A stretch of DNA of 64,000 nt from positions 1,860,001 to 1,924,000 of the forward strand of contig JAWKHH010000001.1 of NCBI GenBank assembly GCA_041394945.1. Direction: 5' to 3'. This DNA comes from Bryobacteraceae bacterium. GTDB taxonomy: Bacteria; Acidobacteriota; Terriglobia; Bryobacterales; Bryobacteraceae. Made by a program: the position numbers and the translations under genes. Each line of letters opens with the position of its first letter. The first letter of the stretch is position 1. Below the pieces are notes generated by a model. The model had not been told where the DNA came from. It did not search any database and was given only the letters and a program-made list of their open reading frames with translations. Shown here one piece after another: positions 1 to 8,977 of the stretch.

Positions 1-1
1 C

Positions 2-631
2 GGGCTCATCAGCGTCTTCGGTGACAACCTGAGCCCGGTGAACGTAGCCTCCAAGGAACTGCCGCTTCCAACCGCGCTCGGCGAAAGCTGCCTGACGGTA
101 AACGGCGTCCCCTCGCCGGTGCTGTTCGTGTCGCCGACCCAGATCAACGCCCAGATCCCCTACAACGTCGACGGCAGCGTGGCCATGATTCTGCGCACGC
201 CGGGCGGCGTCAGCGACACCTATAACCTCACCGTGCGGCCGGCGGCGCCCAGCGTGTTCCGCAGCCCGCAAGACGTGTCGGTGGCAACGGTAGTTCGTCA
301 GAAGAACGGACAGGTCGCGACGCTTTCGAACCCGCTCCACCGGGGCGACCAGATCACCATCTATCTGACCGGCCTCGGGCGGACGAATCCGGCGATCGAA
401 GCCGGTGTACCCGCGCCCGCCGATCCGCCGCTCCAGGTCCTGAACGAGCCGCTCGTCACGATCGGAGGCCAGGAACTGGCGATCTCGTTCGCGGGGCTGA
501 GCCCCGGCCAGGTGGGCGTCTATCAGATCAACGCCATCGTTCCCGGCGCTGTACCGTTGGGCGTCGGCCAGCCGCTGGTGATCCAACAGGCAACCGGTTC
601 GACAGAACTCACTGTGCGGGTGGTCGACTAG
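2..631 (+). CDS. TIGR03437-type C-terminal domain protein (5' truncated)
   Basis: The frame is open from base 2, so this is the last 209 residues of a protein that begins outside the window. The visible part fits the TIGR03437 family, a C-terminal domain of secreted or surface proteins typical of Solibacter and relatives: it has the phrases 'SPTQINAQIPY', 'GDQITIYLTGLGRTNP' and 'YQINAIVPG', which recur in this beta-rich domain. The function of the domain is unknown; it usually ends long extracellular proteins with beta-propeller or Ig-like modules. The first in-frame ATG (base 38) falls inside the domain and is not the real start. Family assignment is from memory of the motifs. Confidence 0.8.
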   Translation, partial: GLISVFGDNLSPVNVASKELPLPTALGESCLTVNGVPSPVLFVSPTQINAQIPYNVDGSVAMILRTPGGVSDTYNLTVRPAAPSVFRSPQDVSVATVVRQKNGQVATLSNPLHRGDQITIYLTGLGRTNPAIEAGVPAPADPPLQVLNEPLVTIGGQELAISFAGLSPGQVGVYQINAIVPGAVPLGVGQPLVIQQATGSTELTVRVVD

Positions 632-706
632 CCACCCGCACTCTCAGAAAACGACCGCGGATCACACCACCGCGGCAGACACGATGACCGAGGAGGAAGT
701 CCAATA

Positions 707-1342
707 ATGAAGTACGGTTTGTGGGCAATCGCTCTCTGCGCGGCAAGCGCTTGGGGCCAACAGTGGGAGGTCGGCGCCCTCGGAGGCGGATCCTTCTATT
801 TGAACAACTCCGTGACCGGGGCCGGCGGCGCCACCGGAACCACCGGATTCCGCCCGGGCCTCAGCGCCGGCGGATGGATCGGTCACACCAACGGCGGCAA
901 GTACGGCGGCGAGATCCGCTACCTGTTCCAGAGAAACGACCTCAAGGTCAACTCCGGCGGCCAAAGCTACAACTTCGCCGGCCAGTCGCACGTCATCCAC
1001 TACGACTTCGTCTACCACATGAAGACGTCGGAGGACGCCTTCCGTCCCTTCGTCGCCGTCGGCGGCGGATTGAAAGGCTATCGCGGCACCGGTAAGGAGC
1101 AGGCCTTTCAGCCGCTGAGCAACCTGGCCATCCTCTCGCAGACCTCGGAATGGAAGCCGATGCTGACCTTCGGCGCCGGCGTCAAGTGGCAACTGAGCAA
1201 CCGGATCCTTCTGAGGGCCGAAATCCGGGACTTCGTCACGCCCTTCCCCAAATCGGTGATCCTCCCCTCACCCGGAGCCAAGATCGCCGGATGGGTGCAC
1301 GACATCACGCCGCTGTTCGGGATCAGCTACCTGGTCGACTAA
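707..1342 (+). CDS. small outer-membrane beta-barrel protein
   Basis: A 211-residue protein starting with a short signal peptide (about residues 1-17, cut after AWG). The mature part is rich in Gly and aromatic residues with alternating hydrophobicity, e.g. 'GGEIRYLFQRNDLKV', 'PFVAVGGGLKGYRG' and 'LRAEIRDFVTPFP', as in 8-stranded OmpA/OmpX-like barrels. A strong ribosome site (GAGGAGGAA near 690-698) supports ATG 707. It stands alone between the TIGR03437 gene and the aminotransferase. Substrate or role cannot be told. Confidence 0.7.
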   Translation: MKYGLWAIALCAASAWGQQWEVGALGGGSFYLNNSVTGAGGATGTTGFRPGLSAGGWIGHTNGGKYGGEIRYLFQRNDLKVNSGGQSYNFAGQSHVIHYDFVYHMKTSEDAFRPFVAVGGGLKGYRGTGKEQAFQPLSNLAILSQTSEWKPMLTFGAGVKWQLSNRILLRAEIRDFVTPFPKSVILPSPGAKIAGWVHDITPLFGISYLVD

Positions 1343-1366
1343 CCCCGACTCAGGCATACTAGCTAG

Positions 1367-2560
1367 GTGGTCCGCTTCTCAGACCGGGTCGCCGCGCTCA
1401 AACCAACCGCCGTCAACGCGATTCTCGCCGAGGTCCGCGAACTTCAGGGGCAGGGCCGGACTTTCGTCTCGCTCATGCGGGGCGAACCGGACCTGCCGAC
1501 CCCGCCGCACATCGCCGCCGCCGCCACCCAGGCGCTGCACGACGGCCGCACCGGCTACCCCGACAACCGCGGCGAGCCGAAGTTGCGCGAGGCCGTCGCC
1601 GCTAAACTCGCCCGCGACAACGGCCTCACCTACGATACGAAGTCCGAGATCCTCGTAACCACCGGAGCCACACTCGGAATCTTCGTAGCCCTCGCCGCGC
1701 TCCTCAACGAAGGCGATGAAGTCCTCGTCCCCGATCCGATCTACGACGCCTACCTCTCACCCATCCGACTGGCCGGCGGCGTCCCCTGCCCCGTCCCGGC
1801 CCGCATCGACAGCCAACGCTTCATCCTCGACCCCGACGCCCTCGAAGCCGCCTGGACCCCGGCCTGCCGCGTTCTCCTCCTGAACACCCCCTGGAACCCG
1901 GTTGGCGCCGTCCTCCGGAAAACCGAACTCGAAGCGGTCGCCGACTTCTGCCTCCGCCGCAACCTCACTCTCCTCAGCGACGAAATCTACGAGACCATCC
2001 TCTACGAGGGCGCCAGACACCTCTCCCCAGCCGCGCTCTCGCCCGAAATTCGCGAACGAACCATCCTGATCAACAGCCTCTCGAAAACCTACGCGATGAC
2101 CGGCTGGCGCTGCGGCTACTGCGCCGCACCCCGCGAGCTCATCGACAAGATGTTCCTCGTCCTCCAGCAATCCTCCCGCGGACCCGCCACCTTCGTCCAA
2201 GACGCCGCCGCGGCCGCACTCGCCGGACCGCAGGACGCCGTCGCCGCCATGACTGCCGAATATGCCCGCCGCCGCACCCACGTCACCACCCACCTCGACG
2301 GAGCCGGCGGCTGCCCGGTCCTCGCCCCCGAAGGCGGCTTCTTCGCCATGGCCGACGTGCGCCCGCTCGGATTCGCCTCGAACGAAGTCCGCCGACGCCT
2401 CCTCCACGACGCCGGCGTCGTCGTCGCCCACGGCGCCGCCTATGGTACCCAGGGCGAAGGCTTCCTGCGCGTCTCCTTCGCCAGCGGCGGCGATACCCTC
2501 GCGCGCGGCCTCGAACTCCTCCGCCAAGGCCTCCAGAATCTCGCTCGCGCAAACGCATGA
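1367..2560 (+). CDS. PLP-dependent class I/II aminotransferase
   Basis: A 397-residue fold-type I aminotransferase. The PLP Schiff-base lysine is K240 in 'NSLSKTYAMTGWR', the Asp/Tyr pair that holds the ring is in 'LLSDEIYE', and 'NTPWNPVGAV' matches the substrate carboxylate region. The start is GTG 1367; no closer ATG exists. The next gene overlaps its stop by 4 bases (ATGA), so the two are probably cotranslated. The family covers aspartate, aromatic and branched substrates, and the sequence does not decide which. A second, different aminotransferase lies at 5938. Confidence 0.85.
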   Translation: MVRFSDRVAALKPTAVNAILAEVRELQGQGRTFVSLMRGEPDLPTPPHIAAAATQALHDGRTGYPDNRGEPKLREAVAAKLARDNGLTYDTKSEILVTTGATLGIFVALAALLNEGDEVLVPDPIYDAYLSPIRLAGGVPCPVPARIDSQRFILDPDALEAAWTPACRVLLLNTPWNPVGAVLRKTELEAVADFCLRRNLTLLSDEIYETILYEGARHLSPAALSPEIRERTILINSLSKTYAMTGWRCGYCAAPRELIDKMFLVLQQSSRGPATFVQDAAAAALAGPQDAVAAMTAEYARRRTHVTTHLDGAGGCPVLAPEGGFFAMADVRPLGFASNEVRRRLLHDAGVVVAHGAAYGTQGEGFLRVSFASGGDTLARGLELLRQGLQNLARANA

Positions 2561-5439
2561 GAGAGCGCCTCGTCCAACTCAAGCCGCTCTCGTTCAACCG
2601 CGACGCTCTCCGCCGTGAACTCGCCGCCGCCATCGAAGGCGAAGTCCGCTTCGACCCGCTCAGCCGCGCCATCTACTCCACCGACGCGAGCGTCTACCAG
2701 GTCGAGCCCACCGGAGTCGTCATCCCGCGCCACCGCGACGACATCGTCCGCGCCGTCGCGATCGCCGCCCGCCATGGCTGCCCGGTCACCCTGCGCGGGG
2801 GCGGCACCTCGCAAGCCGGCCAAGCGATCGGCGAAGGTCTGCAGATCGACATCTCGAAGCACTGCAACCGCATCCTCGAGGTCAACGCCGCCGCCCGCTG
2901 GGTGCGTGTCGAGCCGGGCATCGTCCTCGACGAGTTGAACGCCCAACTGGCGCCGCTCGGCCTCCGGTTCGCACCCGACATCTCCACCGCCAGCCGAGCC
3001 ACGGTCGGCGGCATGATGGCCAACAACTCCTCCGGCGCGCGTTCGGTCCTCTACGGAAAGACCATCGATCACGTCCTCGAACAAACCGTCCTGTTTGCCG
3101 ACGGCTCCATCCATCACCTACGGCCCCTCACCCCCGCCGAACTCGACGAGGCCTGCCGGCTTCCGGGCATCCCCGGCAAAGCCTACCGTACGGTCCGCCG
3201 TCTCGGCGCCGAAATGAGGGACGAAGTGGATCGCCGGTTCCCCAAAGTCCTCCGGCGCGTCGGCGGCTACAACCTCGACGAGTACACCGATCCCTCACAG
3301 GCGTTCAACCTCGCCAAAATGATCGTCGGATCCGAAGGAACGCTCGGAGTCGTGCTCGAGGCCAAACTCAAACTCGTCCCGCTCCCCAAGGCCAAGGCGC
3401 TGATGACGATCCAGTTCGCCCACCTGCTGGACGCCCTCGCCGCCACCCCCGTCATCCTGCGCCACAACCCGTCCGCGGTGGAAGTGATGGACGGATTCAT
3501 CCTCTCCCACACACGCCAGAACCCCACACTGCACCGTCAGCGCGAAGCCTTCATCCGAGGCGAACCCGGCGGCCTGCTCTGCGTCGAGTTCTACGCCGAC
3601 CGCGCCACGGACCTCCCGCCGCGCCTCGAAGCCCTCGAAGCGGACCTCCGCGCCTGCGGCCTCGGCAATCACTTCTACACCGCGCCCGACGCCGCCGCGC
3701 AAGCCCGCGTCTGGGGACTCCGCGAAGCCGCCCTCGGCCTCTCCATGGCCATGAAGGACGACAACAAGTCGCTATCGTTCGTCGAAGACACCGCCGTCGC
3801 GCCGGAGCGCCTTCGCGACTTCATCGAACGCTTCCTCGGCGTCATCCACGCCCAAGGCGCCACCGCCGGCGTCTACGCCCACGCCTCGGTCGGCTGCCTC
3901 CACGTCCGGCCCGTGATCAACATGAAGACCGAGGAAGGCGTTCGCAAGTTCGAGGCCATCGCCAATGAGGTCGCCGATCTCGTGCTCGAGTTCGGCGGCG
4001 CGCTTTCGGGCGAACATGGCGACGGCCTCGTCCGCGGCCCGTTCATCGAGAAGATGTTCGGCCCAGTCCTCTACGAAGCCTTTCGTACGATCAAGCAGGC
4101 ATTCGATCCAAACGGTCTCTTCAATCCCGGAAAGATCGTCGATTGCCCGGCGCTCACCGCCAACCTCCGCTACGGCCCCGCCTACCGCGCCACCAATCCC
4201 GAAACCTACTTCGACTATTCGGAGTTCGGCGGACTCGCCGGCGCCGTCGAGATGTGCTCAGGCCTCGGAGCCTGCCGCAAGAAGCTCTCCGGCATCATGT
4301 GCCCGTCGTATATGGCGACGCGCGAAGAAACACACACTACCCGAGGCCGCGCCAACGCGCTGCGCCTGGCGATGTCGGGCGCGGACCTCGACGACGACGC
4401 CATCGGCGCCGCGCTCGACCTGTGCCTCGAGTGCCGCGCCTGCAAAGCGGAATGCCCCGTCGGCGTCGACATGGCCCGCTTCAAGAGCGAGTTCCTTGCC
4501 CGCCGCTGGGACCGCGAGGGCACGCCCCTCCGCGCGCGCGTGCTCGGCAACGTCCACGCCATCGCCCGCCTCGCCAGCCGCGTGGCGCCGCTCGCCAACC
4601 GCATCGCCGCCAGTAGCCTAGCCCGTCTCATCAACCAGGACCTGCTCGGTATCCACTCGAAGCGAACCCTTCCGCCGTGGTCCCGCCACACGCTCGAGCG
4701 CTGGTTCGCCGAACGGCCGCCTGATCCCGGCGCGGACGCGCTCCTGTTCAACGACACCTTTACCAATTTCTACGACCCGGCGATCGGCATCGCCGCCGTC
4801 CGCCTCCTCAAAGCAGCGGGAAAGCGTACCGCCCTCGCGCCGAACGTCTGCTGCGGCCGGCCGCTCATCTCGCAAGGCCTCCTCGCGGACGCCCGGGACC
4901 TCGCTCAACGGAATGCCCGCCTCCTCGACAACGGAACCGAGCCGCTGTTGTTCTGCGAACCGAGCTGCCTCTCAGCGATTCGCGAGGACGCGCCGGATCT
5001 CCTTCACGGCGACGACCGCGAGAGAGCCCGCCGCGTCGCCCGCCGCGCCATGCTTGTCGAGGAGTACCTGGACCGCGAATGCGCCGGCGAACCCGAGTTC
5101 CGCGCCGGCCCGGCGAGGATCCTGCTCCACGGCCACTGCCACCAGAAGTCGATGGGGCTGCTCGCGCCAGTGAAGGCCCTGCTCGGCCGCGTCCCGGGCG
5201 CCGAAGTCGTCGACCTCGACGCCGGCTGCTGCGGCATGGCCGGCTCGTTCGGTTATTCGAAGGAGCATTTCGACGTCTCGGCAGCCATCGGCGAACGGAG
5301 GCTCCTGCCGGCGGCGCGCGCCATGGGCGAAGGCGACGTGCTCGCCGCCGCCGGAACATCGTGCCGTCACCAGGTGGCCGATCTCGCCTTCGCCGAGGCC
5401 CGCCACCCGGTCGAAATCCTCGCCGGCCTGCTAAAATAG
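2557..5439 (+). CDS. FAD-linked oxidase / Fe-S oxidoreductase fusion (GlcD-GlpC type, YdiJ-like)
   Basis: A 960-residue fusion likely oxidising a 2-hydroxy acid such as D-lactate and passing electrons to the membrane chain. Order: FAD_binding_4 domain (about 40-260, with 'VTLRGGGTSQAGQAIG' near residue 79), FAD-oxidase C-terminal domain (to about 530, 'GEHGDGLVRGP' near 486), a cysteine-rich 4Fe-4S region ('CSGLGACRKKLSGIMC' near 567 and 'CLECRACKAECPVG' near 622), then two CCG/heterodisulfide-type repeats ('CCGRPLISQG' and 'CCGMAGSFGY' near 891). This order and the length of about 1000 match YdiJ/D-2-hydroxyglutarate-dehydrogenase-like proteins. Substrate is not decided by sequence. It is coupled to the upstream aminotransferase, which might supply a 2-oxo acid partner. 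Confidence 0.85.
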   Translation: MRERLVQLKPLSFNRDALRRELAAAIEGEVRFDPLSRAIYSTDASVYQVEPTGVVIPRHRDDIVRAVAIAARHGCPVTLRGGGTSQAGQAIGEGLQIDISKHCNRILEVNAAARWVRVEPGIVLDELNAQLAPLGLRFAPDISTASRATVGGMMANNSSGARSVLYGKTIDHVLEQTVLFADGSIHHLRPLTPAELDEACRLPGIPGKAYRTVRRLGAEMRDEVDRRFPKVLRRVGGYNLDEYTDPSQAFNLAKMIVGSEGTLGVVLEAKLKLVPLPKAKALMTIQFAHLLDALAATPVILRHNPSAVEVMDGFILSHTRQNPTLHRQREAFIRGEPGGLLCVEFYADRATDLPPRLEALEADLRACGLGNHFYTAPDAAAQARVWGLREAALGLSMAMKDDNKSLSFVEDTAVAPERLRDFIERFLGVIHAQGATAGVYAHASVGCLHVRPVINMKTEEGVRKFEAIANEVADLVLEFGGALSGEHGDGLVRGPFIEKMFGPVLYEAFRTIKQAFDPNGLFNPGKIVDCPALTANLRYGPAYRATNPETYFDYSEFGGLAGAVEMCSGLGACRKKLSGIMCPSYMATREETHTTRGRANALRLAMSGADLDDDAIGAALDLCLECRACKAECPVGVDMARFKSEFLARRWDREGTPLRARVLGNVHAIARLASRVAPLANRIAASSLARLINQDLLGIHSKRTLPPWSRHTLERWFAERPPDPGADALLFNDTFTNFYDPAIGIAAVRLLKAAGKRTALAPNVCCGRPLISQGLLADARDLAQRNARLLDNGTEPLLFCEPSCLSAIREDAPDLLHGDDRERARRVARRAMLVEEYLDRECAGEPEFRAGPARILLHGHCHQKSMGLLAPVKALLGRVPGAEVVDLDAGCCGMAGSFGYSKEHFDVSAAIGERRLLPAARAMGEGDVLAAAGTSCRHQVADLAFAEARHPVEILAGLLK

Positions 5440-5443
5440 CAGG
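5427..5443. other. short hairpin at the coaD start
   Basis: Perfect 6-base inverted repeat CCTGCT / AGCAGG with a 5-base AAAAT loop. It contains the stop codon of the upstream oxidoreductase and ends one base before the TTG start of coaD. It is too short, and lacks a following U run, to be a convincing terminator; it could modulate coaD initiation. Confidence 0.35.
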
Positions 5444-5941
5444 TTGCCGCAGAGCGCCGTCGCGATTTATCCGGGATCGTTTGACCCCATCACCAACGGC
5501 CATGTCGATCTGATTCGAAGGTCGGCCGCCCTATTTGACCGGGTAGTGATCGCGATTCTCCGCAACGAGAACAAGCAGCCGCTGTTCACAGTGGCCGAAC
5601 GAATGGAGATGCTCGGCGAGGCCATCGACGGGTTTGCCAACGTCGAGGTCGACAGTTTCGACGGATTGCTGGTTCATTATGCGCGATCCCGGGGCGCCCG
5701 GGTGATCGTACGAGGCATCCGCGCGATTTCCGACTACGAGTACGAGCTGCAGATGACTCACATGAACCGCAAGCTCGAGCCGGAGATCGACATGGTTTTC
5801 CTGATGGCGAACGAGAAGTACTCGTTCATTAGTTCCCGGCTGGTGAAAGAGGTTTACCGGTTGGGCGGGGATATTTCCGGACTGGTGCCTCCGCAGGTGG
5901 AGGAACGGCTCCGGGAGAAAGTGCGAGGTACGAAACAGTGA
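5444..5941 (+). CDS. coaD: phosphopantetheine adenylyltransferase
   Basis: Transfers AMP from ATP to 4'-phosphopantetheine, the penultimate step of coenzyme A synthesis, in the cytosol as a hexamer. The 165 residues are the usual length. Visible landmarks: 'YPGSFDPITNGH' (residues 9-20, containing the (T/H)xGH nucleotidyltransferase motif), 'RGIRAISDYEYELQM' and 'YSFISSRLVKEV'. The start is TTG 5444, placing the motif at the usual distance from the N-terminus; no ATG or GTG is available there. Its stop overlaps the GTG start of the next aminotransferase gene. Confidence 0.95.
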   Translation: MPQSAVAIYPGSFDPITNGHVDLIRRSAALFDRVVIAILRNENKQPLFTVAERMEMLGEAIDGFANVEVDSFDGLLVHYARSRGARVIVRGIRAISDYEYELQMTHMNRKLEPEIDMVFLMANEKYSFISSRLVKEVYRLGGDISGLVPPQVEERLREKVRGTKQ

Positions 5942-7128
5942 CACCCACGATGACGGAACTGGCGGAACGCGTCAGCAAGATCAGCGTTTCGTCGACGATG
6001 AAGGTCGCCGCGGAAGCGGGACGGTTGAAGCGCGAAGGAGTCGACGTGGTCGATTTCGGCGCGGGTGAGCCGGACTTCCCCACGCCCGACAATATCAAGG
6101 AAGCCGCCAAGCGCGCGCTGGACCAGAACTTCACCAAGTACACTCCCGTGGACGGCGTCATTGACCTCAAGAAGGCCATCTGCGAACGCCACAAGACGGA
6201 TTTCGGCACGGACTACGCGCCCAACCAGTGCGTCGCCACCGTCGGCGGCAAGCACATCATCTTCAGCCTGATGCAGGTGCTGGTGAACCCGGGCGACGAA
6301 GTGATCATCCCCGTGCCCTATTGGGTCACCTATCAGGACGTGGTCAACTACGCCTACGGCAAGTGCGTGTTCGTCAACACCGACGAGTCGAAGGGTTTCA
6401 CGCTCACGGCGGAGATGCTCGAAGCGGCCATCACGCCCCGCACCCGCGCGGTGCTGATCAACTCGCCGTCAAACCCAAGCGGCGCGGTCCTCTCCAAGCG
6501 CGAGTTCGAACGGATCCTCGAAGTCACCAGCAAGCACGGCATCTGGCTCATCACGGACGAGTGCTACTGCCAGTTCCTTTATGGCGACGAGAAGCCATTC
6601 TCCATCGCTGCGTCGCCGGGCGCGAAAGACACGGTGATCGTCGCCGGCTCGCTGTCGAAGACCTACGCGATGACGGGTTGGCGCGTCGGCTTCGGGCTCG
6701 GGCCCAAGCACGTCATCGACGCCGTGATTAAGCTCCACAGCCACATGACATCGAACCCCACCTCGATTGCGCAGATCGCCGCCATCGAGGCACTGCGCGG
6801 GCCGCAGGATTCGGTGGGCCAAATGCTCGAACAATACCGGAAGCGGCGGGCATTCGTCATCGATCGGCTCCGCAAGATGCCGGGCACCTCCGTGCAGGAG
6901 CCGATGGGCGCCTTCTACGCCTATCCGAATTTCGGCGAAGCGATGCGCAAACTCGGCATCGCCTCCTCGCTCGACTTCGCCGGACAGTTGCTCTCCAAGG
7001 CGCACGTCGCCGTGGTTCCCGGCGAGGCATTTGGCACCACCGAGCACGTCCGCATTTCATACGCGACCTCGATGCACGAGATCGAGCGCGGCCTGGACCG
7101 GATCGACAACTTCATCCAGGGCAAATGA
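5938..7128 (+). CDS. PLP-dependent aminotransferase, aspartate aminotransferase-like
   Basis: A 396-residue class I aminotransferase of the short bacterial AspC/AspB (subgroup Ib) kind. Lys241 in 'AGSLSKTYAMTGWR' is the PLP lysine, 'INSPSNPSGAVL' carries the conserved Asn-Pro, 'ITDECYCQFLY' the cofactor Asp and Tyr region, and 'EHVRISYATS' the substrate Arg. GTG 5938 overlaps the coaD stop, but ATG 5950 is an equally plausible start. It overlaps manA downstream by 4 bases. Aspartate/2-oxoglutarate is the most likely pair; prephenate or other acceptors are possible in this subgroup. Confidence 0.85.
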   Translation: MTPTMTELAERVSKISVSSTMKVAAEAGRLKREGVDVVDFGAGEPDFPTPDNIKEAAKRALDQNFTKYTPVDGVIDLKKAICERHKTDFGTDYAPNQCVATVGGKHIIFSLMQVLVNPGDEVIIPVPYWVTYQDVVNYAYGKCVFVNTDESKGFTLTAEMLEAAITPRTRAVLINSPSNPSGAVLSKREFERILEVTSKHGIWLITDECYCQFLYGDEKPFSIAASPGAKDTVIVAGSLSKTYAMTGWRVGFGLGPKHVIDAVIKLHSHMTSNPTSIAQIAAIEALRGPQDSVGQMLEQYRKRRAFVIDRLRKMPGTSVQEPMGAFYAYPNFGEAMRKLGIASSLDFAGQLLSKAHVAVVPGEAFGTTEHVRISYATSMHEIERGLDRIDNFIQGK

Positions 7129-7922
7129 CGCCGGCGGCTCCAGTCGCGGCTGGGCCGGTCCGGATCGAGCCCAAGTTCGTCCACAGGGTGTGGGGTTCGC
7201 ACAACCTCGCACCCTGGTTCGGAACCCAGGCGGAAAAGATCGGCGAGGTCTGGTTCGAAGCCGGTGAGATTCTGATCAAGTTTATCTTCACCACGGAGCC
7301 CCTTTCGGTACAGGTGCATCCTGGAGACGCGTACGCCGCGCGGCATCACGGCGGATCGCGCGGGAAAACGGAGATGTGGCACATCCTGCGGGCGGAGCCA
7401 GGGGCGCGGATCGCGGCCGGATTCCGGGAACCCGTCGCCGCCGACGCCGCCCACCGCGGCGCTCTCGACGGGTCCATCGAAACCATGCTCGCCTGGCACG
7501 ACGCCGCCCCGGGCGATACGTTTTTCACGCCGGCCGGAACCGTGCACGCTATCGGCGCCGGACTCGCGCTCTGCGAAATCCAGCAAAACTCCGATATCAC
7601 CTACCGGCTTTACGATTGGGGCAGGAAGCCCGCGCGCGAACTGCACCTCGAGCACGGGTTCGCCGTCGCCGACCTCGGACCGGCGAGCAGCCGGACCGCG
7701 GCTGCCGACGGCGTACTGGCTGCATGCCCCTACTTCACAACCGAAGCGGAGATGGTCGCCGGCGAGCTGGTGTGGCCGCGGGACTCCGTGATGATCGTTC
7801 TCAGCGGCAACGGCTCCGTCGCGGAGATACAGTGCGCTCTCGGCCAGGTGTGGCGCGTGCCGGCCGGCGCACAGGTCAGTTCGGCCGAAGGAATGCAGGT
7901 GCTGCGAACCTATGTGGCCTAG
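7125..7922 (+). CDS. manA: mannose-6-phosphate isomerase, class I
   Basis: Interconverts mannose-6-phosphate and fructose-6-phosphate, feeding GDP-mannose and glycan synthesis. At 265 residues it is a compact class I (cupin) enzyme. The zinc ligands are visible: Gln and His in 'SVQVHPGD' (about 61-66), Glu in 'KTEMWHIL' (about 80) and His in 'AGTVHAIG' (about 140); 'YRLYDWGR' is the conserved C-terminal phrase. It overlaps the aminotransferase upstream by 4 bases and the SH3 gene downstream by 11 bases. Confidence 0.88.
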   Translation: MTPAAPVAAGPVRIEPKFVHRVWGSHNLAPWFGTQAEKIGEVWFEAGEILIKFIFTTEPLSVQVHPGDAYAARHHGGSRGKTEMWHILRAEPGARIAAGFREPVAADAAHRGALDGSIETMLAWHDAAPGDTFFTPAGTVHAIGAGLALCEIQQNSDITYRLYDWGRKPARELHLEHGFAVADLGPASSRTAAADGVLAACPYFTTEAEMVAGELVWPRDSVMIVLSGNGSVAEIQCALGQVWRVPAGAQVSSAEGMQVLRTYVA

Positions 7923-8970
7923 CCGCACCGCCGCCGCCCTCGCGCTGATCCTCGGTGCGGGCTGCGGATTCTCTCCGAAGAAGGCGCCGGCCGTCGGGGA
8001 AGCTTTCGTCGCCCCAAGCTCGCTCCAACTGCACGCCGACCTCGCGCCGCGATCTCCGGTAACGGTGACCGTGAAGCACGGTGAGCGCGTGGAACTGCTC
8101 GCCAACCGGAGGCGGTTCGCACTGGTGCGCGCTGCCGACGGCAGCGAGGGATGGACCGACGGCCGCCAACTCATCTCCGCCAAGACGATGGCCGCCGTCC
8201 GCGCCGCGCACGAACAAGGCAAGACATTGCCGTCGCAGGGCCGGATCGTGGCTTTCGATCTCGTCAACGTCCACATCGCGCCGAACCGCCTCTCGCCGAG
8301 TTTCCATCAGTTGACGGAAGACGCGCCGGCCGAACTGATCGAGCGCAAGGTGACTGCCCGCGTGCCCTACAACCCGGACCCAAAGACGACGGCGCCCGCG
8401 CCCGCCGAAGGAACGCTCAAGGACGATTGGGCTCGCGTACGCCTGCCCGATGGCCGCTCCGGCTGGGTATTGGCTCGCATGACGATGATGGATCTGCCCG
8501 ACGAAGTCACCCAGTACGCCAACGGACACCGCATCACGGCGGCGTTTCCAATGGGCGCCGTGATCGACGGGCAAGGCGTGACGCACGAGTCGTGGCTGTG
8601 GATGACGATGGCCGATCCGCCGGAGCATCACCAGTTCGAAGCGATCCGCTATTCGTCCTGGAATCCGAAGCGCAACCGCTACGAGACGCGAATCCTGGAG
8701 CGCGGACTCATCGGTCATTACCCGGTGACCGTGGAACCGGCCGCCCGCGGGGTGCGCAATGTCCGGGCGATCACGGAGAAAGACGGCTCGCTGATCCGGC
8801 GCACGCTGGCGTTCACGAACGGTCGGATGCGAGTCACCGCCACCGAGCCTTGGACGTTCCCCGCGCCTCCGCCCGAAGGCGATCGCGCCATCTCCTACGC
8901 GGGCCGTGAGCCGTCCACGTGGGAGCGCCTGCGCAAGTGGCTGCGCGGCGACGAGGCGAAGCCGAACTAG
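7912..8970 (+). CDS. SH3-domain lipoprotein or secreted protein, unknown function
   Basis: A 352-residue protein with an N-terminal export signal ending in 'LGAGC' (Cys19 could be a lipobox cysteine). Two bacterial SH3-like stretches follow: residues about 45-85 ('VTVTVKHGERVELLANRRR...GSEGWTDGRQL') and about 125-200 ('DWARVRLPDGRSGWVL'). The remaining half has no domain I recognise. Bacterial SH3 modules in exported proteins often bind the cell wall. It overlaps manA by 11 bases, so it is cotranscribed, but nothing else ties it to mannose metabolism. Confidence 0.65.
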   Translation: MWPSRTAAALALILGAGCGFSPKKAPAVGEAFVAPSSLQLHADLAPRSPVTVTVKHGERVELLANRRRFALVRAADGSEGWTDGRQLISAKTMAAVRAAHEQGKTLPSQGRIVAFDLVNVHIAPNRLSPSFHQLTEDAPAELIERKVTARVPYNPDPKTTAPAPAEGTLKDDWARVRLPDGRSGWVLARMTMMDLPDEVTQYANGHRITAAFPMGAVIDGQGVTHESWLWMTMADPPEHHQFEAIRYSSWNPKRNRYETRILERGLIGHYPVTVEPAARGVRNVRAITEKDGSLIRRTLAFTNGRMRVTATEPWTFPAPPPEGDRAISYAGREPSTWERLRKWLRGDEAKPN

Positions 8971-8977
8971 CGGCCCG

